In this document: positions 1-12,626 of the stretch, one piece after another
Numbering within the stretch: position 1 is the stretch's first letter
Layout: every line of letters starts with the position of its first letter
Position numbers and translations under genes: made by a program
Source of the DNA: Apricaphanius iberus
Taxonomy: Eukaryota > Chordata > Actinopteri > Cyprinodontiformes > Aphaniidae
NCBI GenBank assembly: GCA_028564705.1
Contig: JAPXFQ010000075.1
Span: 930,001-994,000 of the forward strand
DNA: 64,000 nucleotides
Reading direction: 5' to 3'
Notes under the pieces: model-generated
The model's input: the letters and a program-made list of their open reading frames with translations, nothing else
Database searches by the model: none
What the model was told of the DNA's origin: nothing

Positions 1-3000
1 AAAGAGTAAATAAAAAATGTCCTTTTTGTGCTTTGCCTGGCTAAAACGTATTCAGCTTCTGTATTGCTCTCAAGCGGAGAGTGGTGACGGTGGCTTCTGT
101 GTGCAGAGCGTGTAACAAAGGCTGACACATGGAGGAGGCAGCCGTCACCCCGTCCATTAACTCTGAAATCCTGATTTCAGTGAGCTATGCTGCTCTAAGG
201 GCTCTGATCTTTAGCCACAACTGCTACGCAGCGCGCACGCATAGGCAGGCACAGTCTAAATACAGTCACACATTCAGTCCAGACATACCGGAAAATCATA
301 TTGCCACTGTGTTTTGAGAAGTTGCACTTTCCCAGGCAGAAGGGAAATTATTCACAGATACCAGGGAGTTAAGTCGGAATTCAAATCGGCGCCAACCAGT
401 TATTGCAAGGGTTTTTCCCTTTACTGAAAAAATGACATAAAGAGGGACAAACACCAGAACAGACATTTGTGTCCAACACTGGACAGATGAATATTTTTGT
501 GACTTTAAGAAAATCTTATATTGGGAAGACCAAAGATGATGGTATAGCTAGTAGTGGGCAATAAAATGATATACATTCATCCAACAGAGGAGATTTTGAC
601 TATACCGGCCTACTGTGATTGCGCATTTTGATGATGTCATCAAGCTGTGCCTACGTACTTTGTACCAGGTATGCAAGGAAGATAAATACTGATTTTCAGA
701 GTTCATATTCAAAGTAGATATTGCAAGTTTAAAATTTGTTGTTACCTATTTAACTGAAAAGGAACCTGTTGAACTTGAAGGACATTGAATTCCAATATAT
801 GCTGCTTTATTTTTGTGCCATATTAAATTCATAAGTGTTCAGGAAATGGAAAGAAGAGTCATTTTTCTCTTTATAATTTTCAATTTGTGTTTGTGTTTTC
901 ATAACATTTAGCTTGTAATAAAAAATATTTTAATCTTAATTTATTTTTTCTATAATTTCTGTGTTGCATTTTTTTGGAAAAAGGTTTTTATTTTTAAATA
1001 TATATTATTCACAATAAATTTTATTTCATTTGCATTCTATGTTTTTTATTAAGTTGTCGTTCCACCGGTATGTGAGAATGTTAAAAACATTTTGACCATA
1101 TATAAACAGAAGAAAAGTATGAAGCGCAATAAATATTGTCACTGCTTACGCTTCAGATTATGTTGTAGTATAGATTTGAAACCAAATCGCTCAGCCCTAG
1201 GTATAGCTATCTAGAATCAATGACATCCTGACTAAAATAGTTTAGAAAATTGATAGATTTTTAGACAGGAATAAAAAATATGATTTCTGTTTTACACATA
1301 CATTAAACAAATCAACTATTTTCACTAAGACTTTAGTTAATATTGGCTTCAGGCCAGAGAATCTTTACTCATTATGTTCCATAAAAAAATTGTATTTGTG
1401 TTATTTGTACCTAGGAAGTTTTTTACTGAAAAAAAAAAGTAAGAGGCAGTTGGATCGCTAACTTGATCTTGATTAAATCAGACAAAGATGCAGTACATTC
1501 AGTGAAAGTTTGAAGTTTATTTCTCTCCAAAAATCTGAAGTTATTTAAAAATTCATACATTTTCGTCTTATCTAGAGAGAACACACGAATGCGGTGATTC
1601 GAGCCCAAATCCGTCTTGTTGTGGTTTTGCTCCTCTGTGAAGTATGCATTTCTATAACAGAAATACTAACCAAAGTGCTTTCTTGCACGTCTTCAGTCGT
1701 TCCGTTTCTCAGTCATATACGCATCATTGAAAAAGGTGTTTGGATGTAAAATGCACCCTCTCTCTATATCAATGCCTCTCATATACACACATATTCACAA
1801 ACTTACATTAACTTCCTCCTCTTCACTTAGACTGTGGATAAATTAGATGTGATTGGGCAGGCATTATAAACTCTAGGGGCGCCTCATACCCTAGAGCTCT
1901 GCAATCTGGCTCCCCAGAAAGATGATAACTCTGTTCCCTCTTTCATTCCTCTTCTCTCTTCCCCTCCCTCCCCAGACTTCATACGGTCCTAACTTTCTCT
2001 CTCATGCGCGCTCTGCTCCGTTCAGTCGCCCTCGCTCCCCAGTGCTATTGTTGTGTCTTCATTGCGTATAGAAATTGTATTTAAAATCCTTAAATCCTTG
2101 TCAGAAATTCTCCCTGTGTGCAAGAGATTAATGTGAGCCAGTATTATTCTGGAATGGCTTTAGCAGGCACTCTCCCTCCTCACCAACCTTTCAGCATGTA
2201 CCCCAATTATTAGCTTCACAATAGAGCACAGAAAGGAATCATTTTCAGGTCACAGTAAACCTGTAAATCACCCTGTGAAGTTGTTGCATGAAAAAAAGAT
2301 AAAGAAGGAAGGGCAATGCATTGCTGTTGGAGCTAGTTTTAAAGGTGCTTTGCACCTTGGGATTTTTTTGTGTGTCACAGTGAGTGAGTAGTACCGACAC
2401 CTGTTTTTGTGTGCTACAGCGCACCACATGTGTCTCTTTTCGCGTTTTCAGCTCAGCGAGAGCGGTCCGCTCTGGGGGCAGTTGTCCGTGGCTCTGGGTT
2501 AGGGCGCCCCTCGTAAACATCATGAATGAGGTGGAGATGGGGCCATCTGGCCCAGACAGCTGGGACCACAGCTGCGGGGACAGACAGTGACAGCTGACTC
2601 ACCGCGCTGCGTTAAAATGCAGAGACGGATGGATGGATGTCTGGAGGGAAGACGAGCGAGCGAGTAAAGCTAGATAGGGAAAGCGTTCCAGCCTACCGGT
2701 ATTCCTAGTTTTGCATTTCAATGATGTTAGTGTGAGGGGAAATGATAAGGGGGGAAAAATGCCTGAGGAAGATGTACAGACTTTTGGCAGGTCTTATGGA
2801 TTATTTTATGTTTAACTGGTGGAACAAATTAGCAGCGCTGCTCTTGGTGTGATAAATTCTTGCGTTGTAGCAACCGTTTACAGTCTCCACTTAATAATGT
2901 ATGTGCATGCATTAGCATAACGGACATTTAAATAAATGAGTGCAAAACTGCCCAGAAAAAGTAAAAAAGAAAAGAACCCTGGAATTAGCCTCCCTGGTGG

Positions 3001-3739
3001 GCTCTGTTGGAGAGTTGTTGATTATTTAGTTTAAAAGTAGTTTTTTTCTAAGAACTTGGCCGTACCTGGGGCTGAACCAAGCCCTCATACATCCTGCTTT
3101 GTCAATACAGAATGGTTGTTTTAATGCTGTTTTTTAAAATAATTGTTGGGAGGGACTTGATAAAGCTGACGAAGCACCACTGCAGGACCCATGAGGGGGG
3201 TACAACGAACACTTACTTTGTTTAAGAATTTAAGATCCCAGCCTACACTGTGGCCCGCATAAGTTCAACCTACTTAAAAAAAACAGCCTGGAAACTTGTT
3301 GCTTAAAAAAAAAGTAATAACTCTGAAGCAATAGTTGAACAAGTGAAGTGGACAATGGTTACTTCTGCAACTAATGGAATGGAATTGAAAATTAAAGTTG
3401 AATGTACTGATAAGAGAAGGGCACACCTGATGCTAAGGGAAGTGCTAACATTCATGTGTACTCTCCATGTTTTAGCCAATAGTGTTTAAGTACTTGTGCC
3501 CTCTTCCCACTTATAAAAGCACAGTTTTTTCACTTCAACTCTCCATCTTTGGATAGTTAAAGACACAATACACTGAATAAGAAAAAGTTACATTCAACAG
3601 TGAGAAGCTGAAAAGGATTATTTGATATGAAAAAAAAAACATTGTAATTGCTGTGAGTTTGGAATTAACTACAGGATTAACGTTTCAACAGCAGAAACAC
3701 GCTTGAATGAATGCACTCATTGGGAGGTCAATCCAAGGC
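1..3739. other. Intronic sequence, nothing recognised
   Basis: AT-rich sequence with only short chance frames. A somewhat GC-richer patch lies at 2400-2680, with small GGAT and GAGC repeats at 2627-2667, but I cannot link it to a gene or a known repeat. Confidence 0.6.
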
Positions 3740-4571
3740 ACTTCCAGTTCTTACTCTTCTCTTTAAACGTTTCCCTTCAGGGGTCACCACAGTGAATAAC
3801 TCTTTCCATTTAGTCATATCCTCTGCATCCTCTGCCCTCGCACCTCACACACTGGTCTTCTGCCTCCTGCCTAGTGGCGCTAAGTATCCTAACAAAACTA
3901 ACAAAACTGCCTTCTCTTCTCTGAACATGTCCAAACGTTCTCTGTCTGGCTGACTTTATTTCCAAATTGTCTAACACGAGATGTTCTTCTCATTTCTGAT
4001 CCTATTTATCATTGTCACTCCCCAAAATAATCTCATTATCTGGAGCTCTGCCGCAGCTAGTACATACTGTTTCTTGTATTTTCCTCATTAGTACTGTCTC
4101 CAAACCATGCAACATCACCTGTCTCACCACTGTCTTTTTGACCTTTACTTTCATTCTTGCTGAAACGCTTTTATCACACAACACAGCAGTTACTTTTCTC
4201 CACCCATTCCAATTAGCTTACACATGCTTCTTCACCTTTTTTCCACACTCTGCATTGCTCTGGGCCATTGACCCAAAGTAGGTGAAGTCCTGGACCTGCT
4301 GTACTTCTCCTCCTGCACCCTGCACTCACCACAGATCACAGTGGCATATACACACATCATAGTGCACGTAGACTCCTGTCTAAAATCATCTGTCAGCCTC
4401 TCCATCCCCAAAGCAACCAAAAAGGGTATTAGAGCCAATCCTTAATGCCCATCTAACTTGACCTGCTCTGTCTCTCCTACAGCACACCTCACTGCTGTCT
4501 CACCGCTCTCATACATGCCTTTGACCACTCTAACATACTTTTCTGCCATTCCAGACTGCTCCGTGCAATAC
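3740..4571 (-). mobile_element. RTE-like non-LTR retrotransposon, degenerate 3' part
   Basis: Read on the minus strand, the segment encodes the C-terminal half of a reverse-transcriptase polyprotein. The first frame (4438-4232) carries LTDDFRQEST-TMM followed by VICGE, the spoiled equivalent of the palm region in this common fish LINE group. The next frame (4184-4002) carries LCDKSVSARMKVKVKKTVV and MLHGLETV, typical of the post-RT domain. The 3' end near 3740-3790 has the GGGTCACCAC motif familiar from this repeat. Frameshifts and stops separate the frames, so it is dead. It is 5'-truncated at about 4571, where sequence of a different LINE begins. The clade name (RTE-like) is inference from wording. 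Confidence 0.8.
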
Positions 4572-6430
4572 CAAAGCCAATTAAGTCTAAGATAATATTA
4601 AAGGATGCAGTTAGGCTATCACTTTCAATTTCCATGTGAATATTGAAATCCCCTATTATAATTACCTGATCAGCGTCTAAATCAGATAAAAAAATCTGAG
4701 ATCTGGTCCAAGAATTGAGAGTAAGGGCCTGGTGGGCGATACAAAACCACAAACAAAAGTGGTTTTAATGTTTTGCAGCTTGGATTAGAAAAACTAAGGA
4801 TTAGATGTTCAAAAGAGCTGCAGTTAATAATTGGTCTAGGGCGAATTTGCAAATCTGAATGAAAGATGGTTGCAACTCCTCCTCCTTGCCCAGTACTTCC
4901 AGGAATGTGAAAATGTTGATAATTGGAAGGAGTTGACTCATTTGTAATTACAAAATCCTCCTGCTGCAACCAGGTTTCTGATCAATGTTATTATAACATA
5001 TCAAGTCATTTACTAATAAAGTATTTGAGGACAAGGGGGTTATGTTTAGTAAACCACATCTAATTGCCCTATTTCCTTGTTTAGTCCGGGTCATATTTAT
5101 TTTATTGAGATTTCCATAGTTTGCTTTTGTCCAGTTAACTCTTAGTCTATTTAATTTTGGCCGTGGGAAAGACACTGTCTCAATGGGGTATTGAGTGGGT
5201 CACAGTACAGAAGCTGCAGAGAGGTGGGTTAAACTACGACTCTGCTTCCTGGTCTGGACCCTGGTTTGTCAGTGTTTTGAAGGACTAATAAATCTGTCCA
5301 GATTCCTAGAAAGAAGAGCTTCTCAATCAAAAGTGGGATGGATGCCGTCTCTCCAGGTCAGACCAGGTTTTCCCCAAAAAGTTTTCCAATTATCAATGTA
5401 AACTGCGTTATTTGCTGGACACCACTCAGACAACCATCGATGAAGATCTGGCTAAACATGTCGCCACTGGTCCGATCGGGCAGGGGACCAGAAAAGATTA
5501 CACAGTCCGATATCTTTTTAGCAAACTTACACACCGAAGCTACACTAATTTTAGTGTCCTCTGATTGGTGCAACCGGGTGTCATTACCTACAGAACAATC
5601 TTACTGTATTTTCGCTTATCCTTAGCCAGCAGTTTCAGGTGGGATTTTATGTCACCTGTTCTTGCCCCTGTAAAACATTTGACTATGGTTGATGGGATCG
5701 CTAATGCCACCTTTCGGACTATGGAACTGCCAATTACCAGAGTCTGTTTCTCAGTGGGGAAAATCTGTTAAAAACGTGGACAGGTTGGTGGTGCCCTTTG
5801 GGCTGGGCATTATGCTTTCTACTTACCGTCACCCAGTCGGCCTGAGATCCCAGCTGCGTGGGTTCTGTTGGAGGACCGCTAGGTGATTCTATCCTTGTTG
5901 GCTCCGTGCTGGCTAATGGGCCTCGACTATTTACTGGATTCTCAACAGCACGGAGCCAGTCCTCTAACTCTGAAACCCTCGCCTCCAAAGGTACGAAAAT
6001 GCTACATTTATTACACTTACCATTATCACTAAAGGAGGCAGGGCAGTAACTAAACATCTGACACAGGGAACAGGAGAGAGGAGCCACAGAGGGAGAAAGC
6101 AAGCTAGACAGAAGAGATGTAGCCACAGTTGCTACAAAGCTAAGCTAACGAGCTAGCAAGATCCTAGCACACCGAGAAAGACCGTGTGAAACAGAAAGGT
6201 TTCTACCTGGAAATAAGTGTAGTAGAGTGCTTGTGTGTTAAAATAACTAAGAGAGACCTCAACAAATGATCAAATAGATCAATTGAAGAGAATCTGAGCA
6301 CCAAACACCAAGCAGCTCTGAGGAGCTCAGCAGTGACAACAGGAAGTGACGCAGCAAATATCGCAATACTGTTATAATTTAAGTTAGTTACTTCAATCGA
6401 CATGCAACCAGTGTAGGGTATAACTTAACG
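4572..6430 (-). mobile_element. L2-clade (Maui-like) LINE: ORF1 esterase plus endonuclease part, truncated
   Basis: Minus-strand order from 6430 down: a leader; ORF1 N-terminal part (6126-5734) with a CNKC zinc-binding-like motif and LEARVSELE coiled-coil start; an SGNH esterase part (5573-5338) ending in DGIHPT (about 5335-5350); then the ORF2 apurinic endonuclease in three overlapping frames (5175-4948, 4969-4682, 4752-4489). These carry NRAIRCGLLNI, GGGVATIFHSDL, YRPPGPY and GDFNIH (4636-4653). An ORF1 esterase followed by an AP endonuclease is characteristic of CR1/L2 LINEs. Frameshifts near 4690 and 4960 show decay. The reverse transcriptase is missing; at about 4571 the sequence switches to the RTE-like LINE. 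Confidence 0.85.
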
Positions 6431-8804
6431 TTTTCTGTCTAAACTCTCCTTATTCGCCCAAAGACTGGGTGGGAAACTTGCTTATTTAAATGTTGTTGAA
6501 TTATTTGCAGTTACTGTCCTGTCTCACAAGGTTCAGAGGTTATCAGTGTCACTCTGTCAGCACCGGTATAAACTACATTTTTGTCAGGCTTTAAAAGGGA
6601 ACTTGATTATTATTAACTTGTTTTGAGCTCAAGCACATAATCGAAATAAAATAGAACCATTTCAAAGCACAGTTTATTCATAATTCATAATTAATATAAA
6701 GAAATGATGTATATATCAGTAATATGAAATTACTTTGTTTCATTAGACAACGCTGATTGAACTTCACACAAAAAAAGGTAAAAAAACTGCTATGTGCAAT
6801 CAGAATTTAAAAGTAATGGTGAAAAATTAGGCACATTTGAGTAATGTAAACAGTGTACTAATAAATATAAAACTTATGTAATTATCAAGCATGCCATGAA
6901 GCTGACCTGAGCTTAACAGATAGTTGCGTTTAGCATATGATCACTAATGGAAGCTCAGGGAAAATGACGGCCCCAGTATGGTGGAAATGAACGTTGGCGG
7001 TTGGATAATGAATGTTTTTCTTTCCGCATCTCCTTGCTTCGGCCTGCTAACTCCCCTTGAGGACGTATCATTCCACATGATTAAAATATGCTCACCCATT
7101 CAAGTGAAACAGGAGACCCCCCCCACACACACACAGTAACTTATCTTCCCTCTCCCATTCCCAGCTGAGACAGCTTTTTGCCCACAACACATGATTTACT
7201 TTAATCCAGCCCCTCTAATTATCAAAAACTCTCTCCCTCCTTTTGTCCCATCCCATCTTTTCATCCTGCCTCATTCCTTTTGATCTCCCCATCTTTTTGG
7301 GTATTTCTACTGTACTGATACCGACACGTTAAATCCCTTTTATTATCCCTCCCCTGGTTACCGTTACCCTGATATCATGTGTTGCAAAGATCCATTTAAC
7401 TAAATTCTCTGCATTTCATAACGACTGAAACCACAATGCTATTAGTGGATTCCTTTGCCTATAGCTGTCTTCTAATGTATCGGTCTGCTCTAAATAGATG
7501 GCTCAATATGTTTTTGCTCCATCTTCCTCCATTTTCCTTCATGCAATTTTTCTTTTCCTTTTTTGGGGGCTTACTGTAAAGGCTTTGTTGGGTAAATGTA
7601 TGTATCTGACAACCAGCAAGATAATTGATACTGGGTTTGTGGAAAACCAATAGATTTTAATAAAAGAAAAGAAAAACTCCCTGAGAGAAACATATTAACT
7701 GAAACAAATAAACAAGAATCAGATTTCAAGCTGCCAACTGCCAACAGGATGACATTAGTGCCTGTTCTCCCCGAAACAAACCAGCCAAGCTTGAAACTCC
7801 TAAAGTTGATTAGTCACAGTTAGTAAAAAGATATATATATATATATATATATAATTAGAAATTAATGAGAAGGCAGACTGGTTAGCCAAGACAAATCAGC
7901 AGCTGGATACTGTAATAATCTTGCTTCAAACTGTGCTTGGCCTTGGTAACAGATTTAGCTCTATGATATATGCTCACTTGAAGACTGCAAAATCTTTCTT
8001 TTCGTTTCCTTTCTTTTTTTCTTCATTGTACATCTATTGTTCCCAGACGATGATATTTTGTCTAGAGCAAGCTTCAGAAATTCAAGAAGTTTTCTAAAAA
8101 GATCACAACTTCAAGCTGCAAGTTACAGGCAACACTGTAAAATTGGGCTTTAACCCGGCTGATGAATTAAACAAATTAAAATCTCAAACTATGAAGCACG
8201 GGGAAGAGAAAAAAAAGGAATTATTATAAAATCAACAATTTAGGCAAAGACGTTCTTGAACTTAGTATTAAAAGGTCTAAATATGATTCCTAGATAAGGT
8301 TAAAGGTCTAGAATGAATATTGAGAAGCAATTAAGTCTTTCTTAGGTTTAAGCAAAATAGATATTTTATACCTATAGTAGTTGGTTTGTAGCACTATGCT
8401 TCTTTCTTCTTTTCAGTAGAATATCGTGAATAATTTGATGCAGTAAGAAATCTTAATCTTAAAAAATATCATGTGCATGACCACGCCTGTGGTTTGCCGA
8501 GTTGTTTTCAGGTCAAATAACGTTTTTGCTGCTTTTATTTGCTATTCTCTTTTTGCACAGTTTATGTTGTTCATGTTTCTATTAATATGTGGTATTTAAT
8601 GAACAAATACACGTTCACGTCCTGGATATACTTCTTTCGTTATCCAGCTCAGTTGAACATTCCTCAATTCTGAGTAAACTATATTTACTTTTTATAAATG
8701 CACAGTACTTCAGTTTTATAATTTTGTTTACTCTGTACATATATTATTCTTCTGATTTTTTTTTTTTAGTTCTGTGAAGATAAATGCTTACATTACATGT
8801 CTCT
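6431..8804. other. Intronic sequence, little recognised
   Basis: AT-rich intron with a short CA tract at 7117-7136 and an AT dinucleotide run at 7831-7853. Nothing else can be named. Confidence 0.6.
7831..7853. repeat. (AT)n microsatellite
   Basis: Uninterrupted AT dinucleotide run of about 11 units. Confidence 0.95.
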
Positions 8805-8865
8805 TTGTTGCTTGTACAGCTGGATTTCCCCTCTTTGGGACAATAAAGGATATGTATGTTCTATT
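8805..8865 (+). mobile_element. LINE 3'-tail remnant
   Basis: The motif TTGTACAGCTGGATTTCCCC followed by GGGACAATAAAGG resembles the common 3' end of fish LINEs, including an AATAAA-type signal. Only the tail is recognised. Upstream sequence gives no protein match. Confidence 0.45.
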
Positions 8866-9336
8866 TCCTTTAATTTATTTGCAAAATTTAATAAAAAAAG
8901 CAAAAAGTACAGCAACAAGATGCTAAAACATCAAAACAACTGTGGTAAAAGTTAAAGGAGCAGAATATAAAGCAACCTACTGTATGGTGGATGTTCTGTT
9001 TGGTTTCAGTGAGCTTTGTAATTTGTGCTGGTATTATGTTTTGTCTAAGTTTTGTTTGCAAAACCAAAATTCTATATTTACTGAATTAAACAGATTCTTT
9101 AATACAAAAACAGTACTGCACCAAATTATTTGTTAAACCATGTAACAACATATAATAACTGAGTTAAAAAAAAAATATCATGATTAAATGATTATGATCA
9201 GTGATTAAAAAAAAATCTTTAAAAAAAAATGAAATTAAATGAATGAAATAATTCATTGTTTGAATTTAAATCAAATAATCTTTCAGCTTCTGAGCTGTCC
9301 AGTTTCAGAAAGGTACGTCAATGTGTGCTTTGTTTT

Positions 9337-9600
9337 GGGCGACTGTGGCTCAGTGGTAAAGTAGTTGGCTTGCAATCGGAGGGTCGTAGTTTGATTCCAG
9401 CTTACTCCAGTCACATGTCGATGTGCCCCTGGCCAAGGCACTTAACCCCCAAATTCTACATCGTCCTACCGAGCCATGTTGGCTATCGGTGTATGAATGC
9501 GAGTGTGAATGGGTGAATGTGGCTTCAATGTAAAGCGCTTTGAGTTGTCAGTAAGACTAGAAAAGCGCTATATAAGTTCAGTCCATTTACCATTTACCAA
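9337..9600 (+). mobile_element. tRNA-derived SINE
   Basis: The head contains a good polymerase III A box (TGGCTCAGTGG, 9346-9356) and a slightly spoiled B box (AGTTTGATTCC, 9388-9398) in tRNA-like spacing. The body has the CATGTCGATGTGCCC and CACTTAACCCC motifs and the GTATGAATG/GTGAATGGGTGAATG block. The tail is AAAGCGCTATATAA ... CAGTCCATTTACC, shared with fish LINE tails. It is common in teleost introns and appears near full length. It is not a functional tRNA gene. Confidence 0.9.
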
Positions 9601-9671
9601 CACTGACTAAAACATGCTGTTTAATAATTTATTCAAAAAGCAATTCCTCATCAAGCACATAAGACTACAAG

Positions 9672-9960
9672 TAGGGATCCATCAATACTTGTGTCAGGTA
9701 TTGGCGCTGATACGGCTCTTATGTACTGTATTGGTATTTGTTAAAGTTAACTGATGACCTGAACCAATACTTAAAATGTTTTATGTAATTCACCATCAAT
9801 TGTTGCAACAAGCAGAGAAGAAAATAAACCTGTCTTCCAATTCATTGCATTTTTTTGTGTGGTTGAAGTATCAGTATTGATACTCGGTATCTGCAAGTAC
9901 TAAAATCCATGTATTGGTATCGTATCGGTTTCAGAAATAGTGGCATTGTTGAATCCCTAG
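9672..9960. mobile_element. hAT-like non-autonomous element (MITE)
   Basis: Ends are imperfect inverted repeats: TAGGGATCCATCAATA at the left, and CTAGGGATTCAACAATG when the right end is read on the minus strand. The interior is full of GTATTGGTAT/GTATCGG motifs typical of the fish short elements that start TAGGGATGCACCGAT. No coding capacity and no clear 8-bp duplication remain. Confidence 0.65.
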
Positions 9961-10749
9961 TTTACTTTACTTTAGCTTCGCGGAGAATCTTGTTCAGGGT
10001 GCTGTTTGCTGAAGTGCTGGTCTGGAAAAGCTGCTGCTTTCCTCCAGCTTTAACATGCATTCCTTCTCTAACATACTTATATCAAATGAATAGCTTTTTA
10101 CCAGGCTTCTGTAGTACTGATGGGAGTTTGTAGGAGAAAGGATGGATATTAAAGTTGTAATATTGGACTTGGGAATCCCTATACTAGACTAACATTAGTT
10201 AGCACCTTCTTTGTTTTGATTTAACAATAGACTTTTTTCCCTCTCCATTGTCCTCACAATTTGTATTCCTTATCTCTAGATAAATAAATAAAAACCTGGA
10301 GAAAAACTTGTACATTGTAAGTAACCCCTTTAGTTTAAATATGACTATAACTTGTGTTATAGCAGTGAGCAGCGTAGTGCTTAGGTCGCCTCTATGTCTG
10401 CCTGTTTAGCCTTTGTAAAATGAGGCCTAAAAATAGGCATTGATTTGTCCTGAAAATACTTGTAGACTTTGAGAAGTGGTTTGGGACAGGATTGGCCTGC
10501 AGTGATAATCATATTCATATTCCATACTCTAGTTATTACCTTAGTCTGGAGACCTTTTATGTTGGCTGTACTACTCTTTCCATTATGCCCTTAGTAAGAG
10601 TTAGACTTATTATTTGGTTTTGCACTATTTCGAGCTACCGCTTCTTACATTAGGTGGAGATTTGAGATATGCTTCATTCTGATCAGCTTCCTGTTGACCA
10701 ATAGATATAGTATATCACCTATATAGAGAAGGGCTTCATAAGTTAAGTT
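9961..10749. other. Intronic sequence, nothing recognised
   Basis: No repeat or exon signal can be named in this stretch. Confidence 0.6.
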
Positions 10750-11052
10750 ATAGTGGATACAATGATTTAATATATAGCATTAAAAAATCCATGACACAAT
10801 TACCACTTCAGGCTGGATTGCACCAACAAAGTTTGAAATTAACTAAGATTATCACTAATCAGATATTAGATATTAAAAGTTTTGAATTATTCAAACTAGT
10901 TTTAGCATTAGGAAGAGCTTTGTTGCACCATTTGAAATAAATCTGTTTAATAAGTATTCAATGACATCCATTCAAATATTGACCGTAGTAAAACCAAAGT
11001 ACTGTTACTATTAGACCTTAGTGCAGCGTTGGACAGCGTTGATCATGATATA

Positions 11053-12626
11053 CAGTGCTTTGCATAAATGAGTACACCCCCTTTAAAAAGTATGAATTTA
11101 ATCAGTAGCTCGATGAACAAAAGAACAATTTCCAAACTTTCCACAAGGCCAAGTTTTACTGAACACTTATTTACCTCCATAACATGAAATTAAGGTTAAT
11201 AATCTAATTTAGATCACAAAATCTTCAGTTTTACTCAAATTGGTTGAAGCAAAAATGAATACACCCTGCAACAAAAACTACTACATCTAGTAATTTGTAT
11301 GAGCACCATGATTTTTAAGGACAGCACCAAGTCTTCCAGGCATGGTCTAGGCAATCTAGGCAACATCTGTATTTTTCCATTCTTCAAGAATAACTTCTTT
11401 TAGAGTCTGGATGCTGGATGGAGAGGGATTATCAACTTGTCGCTTTAGAATTCCCCACAGGTGTTCAATTAGGTTCAAGAAACAAACTTGGCCATTCAAT
11501 CACCTTCATCCTTTTCCGCTTCAGAAATGCAACAGTAGCTTTAGATGTGTGTTTTTGGATCATTGTCGTGTTGGAAAAGTGCACGACGACAAGTCCACAG
11601 AGTGATGGCAGCATCTTTTCCTTCGGGATATAGAGCAGTATATTGTTGAGTTCATGATACCATCAATGAAATGCAATCCCCAACACCAGCAGCACTCATG
11701 CAGTCCCACATAAGGACACTGCCACCACCATGTTTAACTGTAGGCACCATGCATTTTTCTTTGAAATCCTCACCTTTACAACACCATACAGTTTTTAAAT
11801 CATTAGTTTCAAAAACAGTGGTCTTGGTCTCATCACTCCAAAGTATAGAGTCCCAGAAGTTTTCATTTTATTCAGCATGGGCCCTAGCAAATTCTAGGCA
11901 TGCTTCCTTTTTGTGCATGGGCTGTTGGAGAGGCTTCCTTCATTGACGATCCCCATGCAGAGTATGGTGTCCAGCTTGGCTTTCTACTGCTTTGGCTAAC
12001 TGCAGTGAACTTGCATGGCAATTTTCTTCAACCCTTCTCATCAAAAGACGCTACTGTTGAGATGTTAACTTCGGGGGACGGCCTTGTAAGATGATTGAAC
12101 TTCCATCTTTCTTACATTTTTTGATCACTTTTGCTACAGTATTTTGACTGATATGTAAAGCTTTGCTGATATTATTGTAGCCCTCACCTTTTTTGTGTAA
12201 AGAAATTATTTTCTTTCAGATTTCTCTTCCATGGAAAGCCATTACTGACAGCATAAAATGGGAAGGGCTTTTCTTTGTAAAGTAATGCCCTTTTATTGTC
12301 ACCTGTCTGCTGGACACCTCTTAAATGGGTCATTAGACTCACCTGTGCTTGAATGCCTGTTAATTAGAAGCTTGTAGTCTTAAGTGTGGCTTTTCTCCTA
12401 GGACTATAATTTGGGTTGTACTCATTTTTGCAACGTGGGCTTGAATTAATTTGTTTGGCAAATCACTTTTTTGTGTGTGCTAATGAACAAATCTTGTGTG
12501 CAAAATACTCCCACATTTGTGGGAGTATTTTGTAGTATAGTATATAATACAAAATGTTGATTCTGAAAGGAAGCTAAAGGTTTTCTGACAAACGTAGTGG
12601 GATGTACTCATTTATGCAGAGCACTG
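11053..12626 (-). mobile_element. Tc1/mariner element with relic transposase
   Basis: The element is 1,574 bp, flanked by TA on both sides. Terminal inverted repeats begin CAGTGCTTTGCATAAATGAG and, at the other end read in reverse, CAGTGCTCTGCATAAATGAG; they match at 26 of the first 28 positions. The transposase reads on the minus strand from about 12242: an N-terminal helix-turn-helix (NISKALHISQNTVAKVIKK, then GRPPKLTS), the catalytic WSDETK block near 11830-11840, and the C-terminal WPSL ... HLWGILKRQVDNPSPS region near 11420-11510. Stops in the N-terminal part and an extra base near 11552-11556 make it inactive. It sits inside the L2 LINE. Confidence 0.93.
12502..12531. repeat. Perfect 14-bp palindrome inside the Tc1 element
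   Basis: AAAATACTCCCACA and its exact reverse complement are separated by TT, and the pairing can extend by a further C-G pair. It lies about 95 bp inside the right end of the Tc1 copy. Confidence 0.9.

Noticed and set aside
9346..9420. tRNA gene
   Set aside because: A and B boxes are present, but the 3' half does not close into a tRNA acceptor stem and the sequence continues into a SINE body and LINE-like tail.
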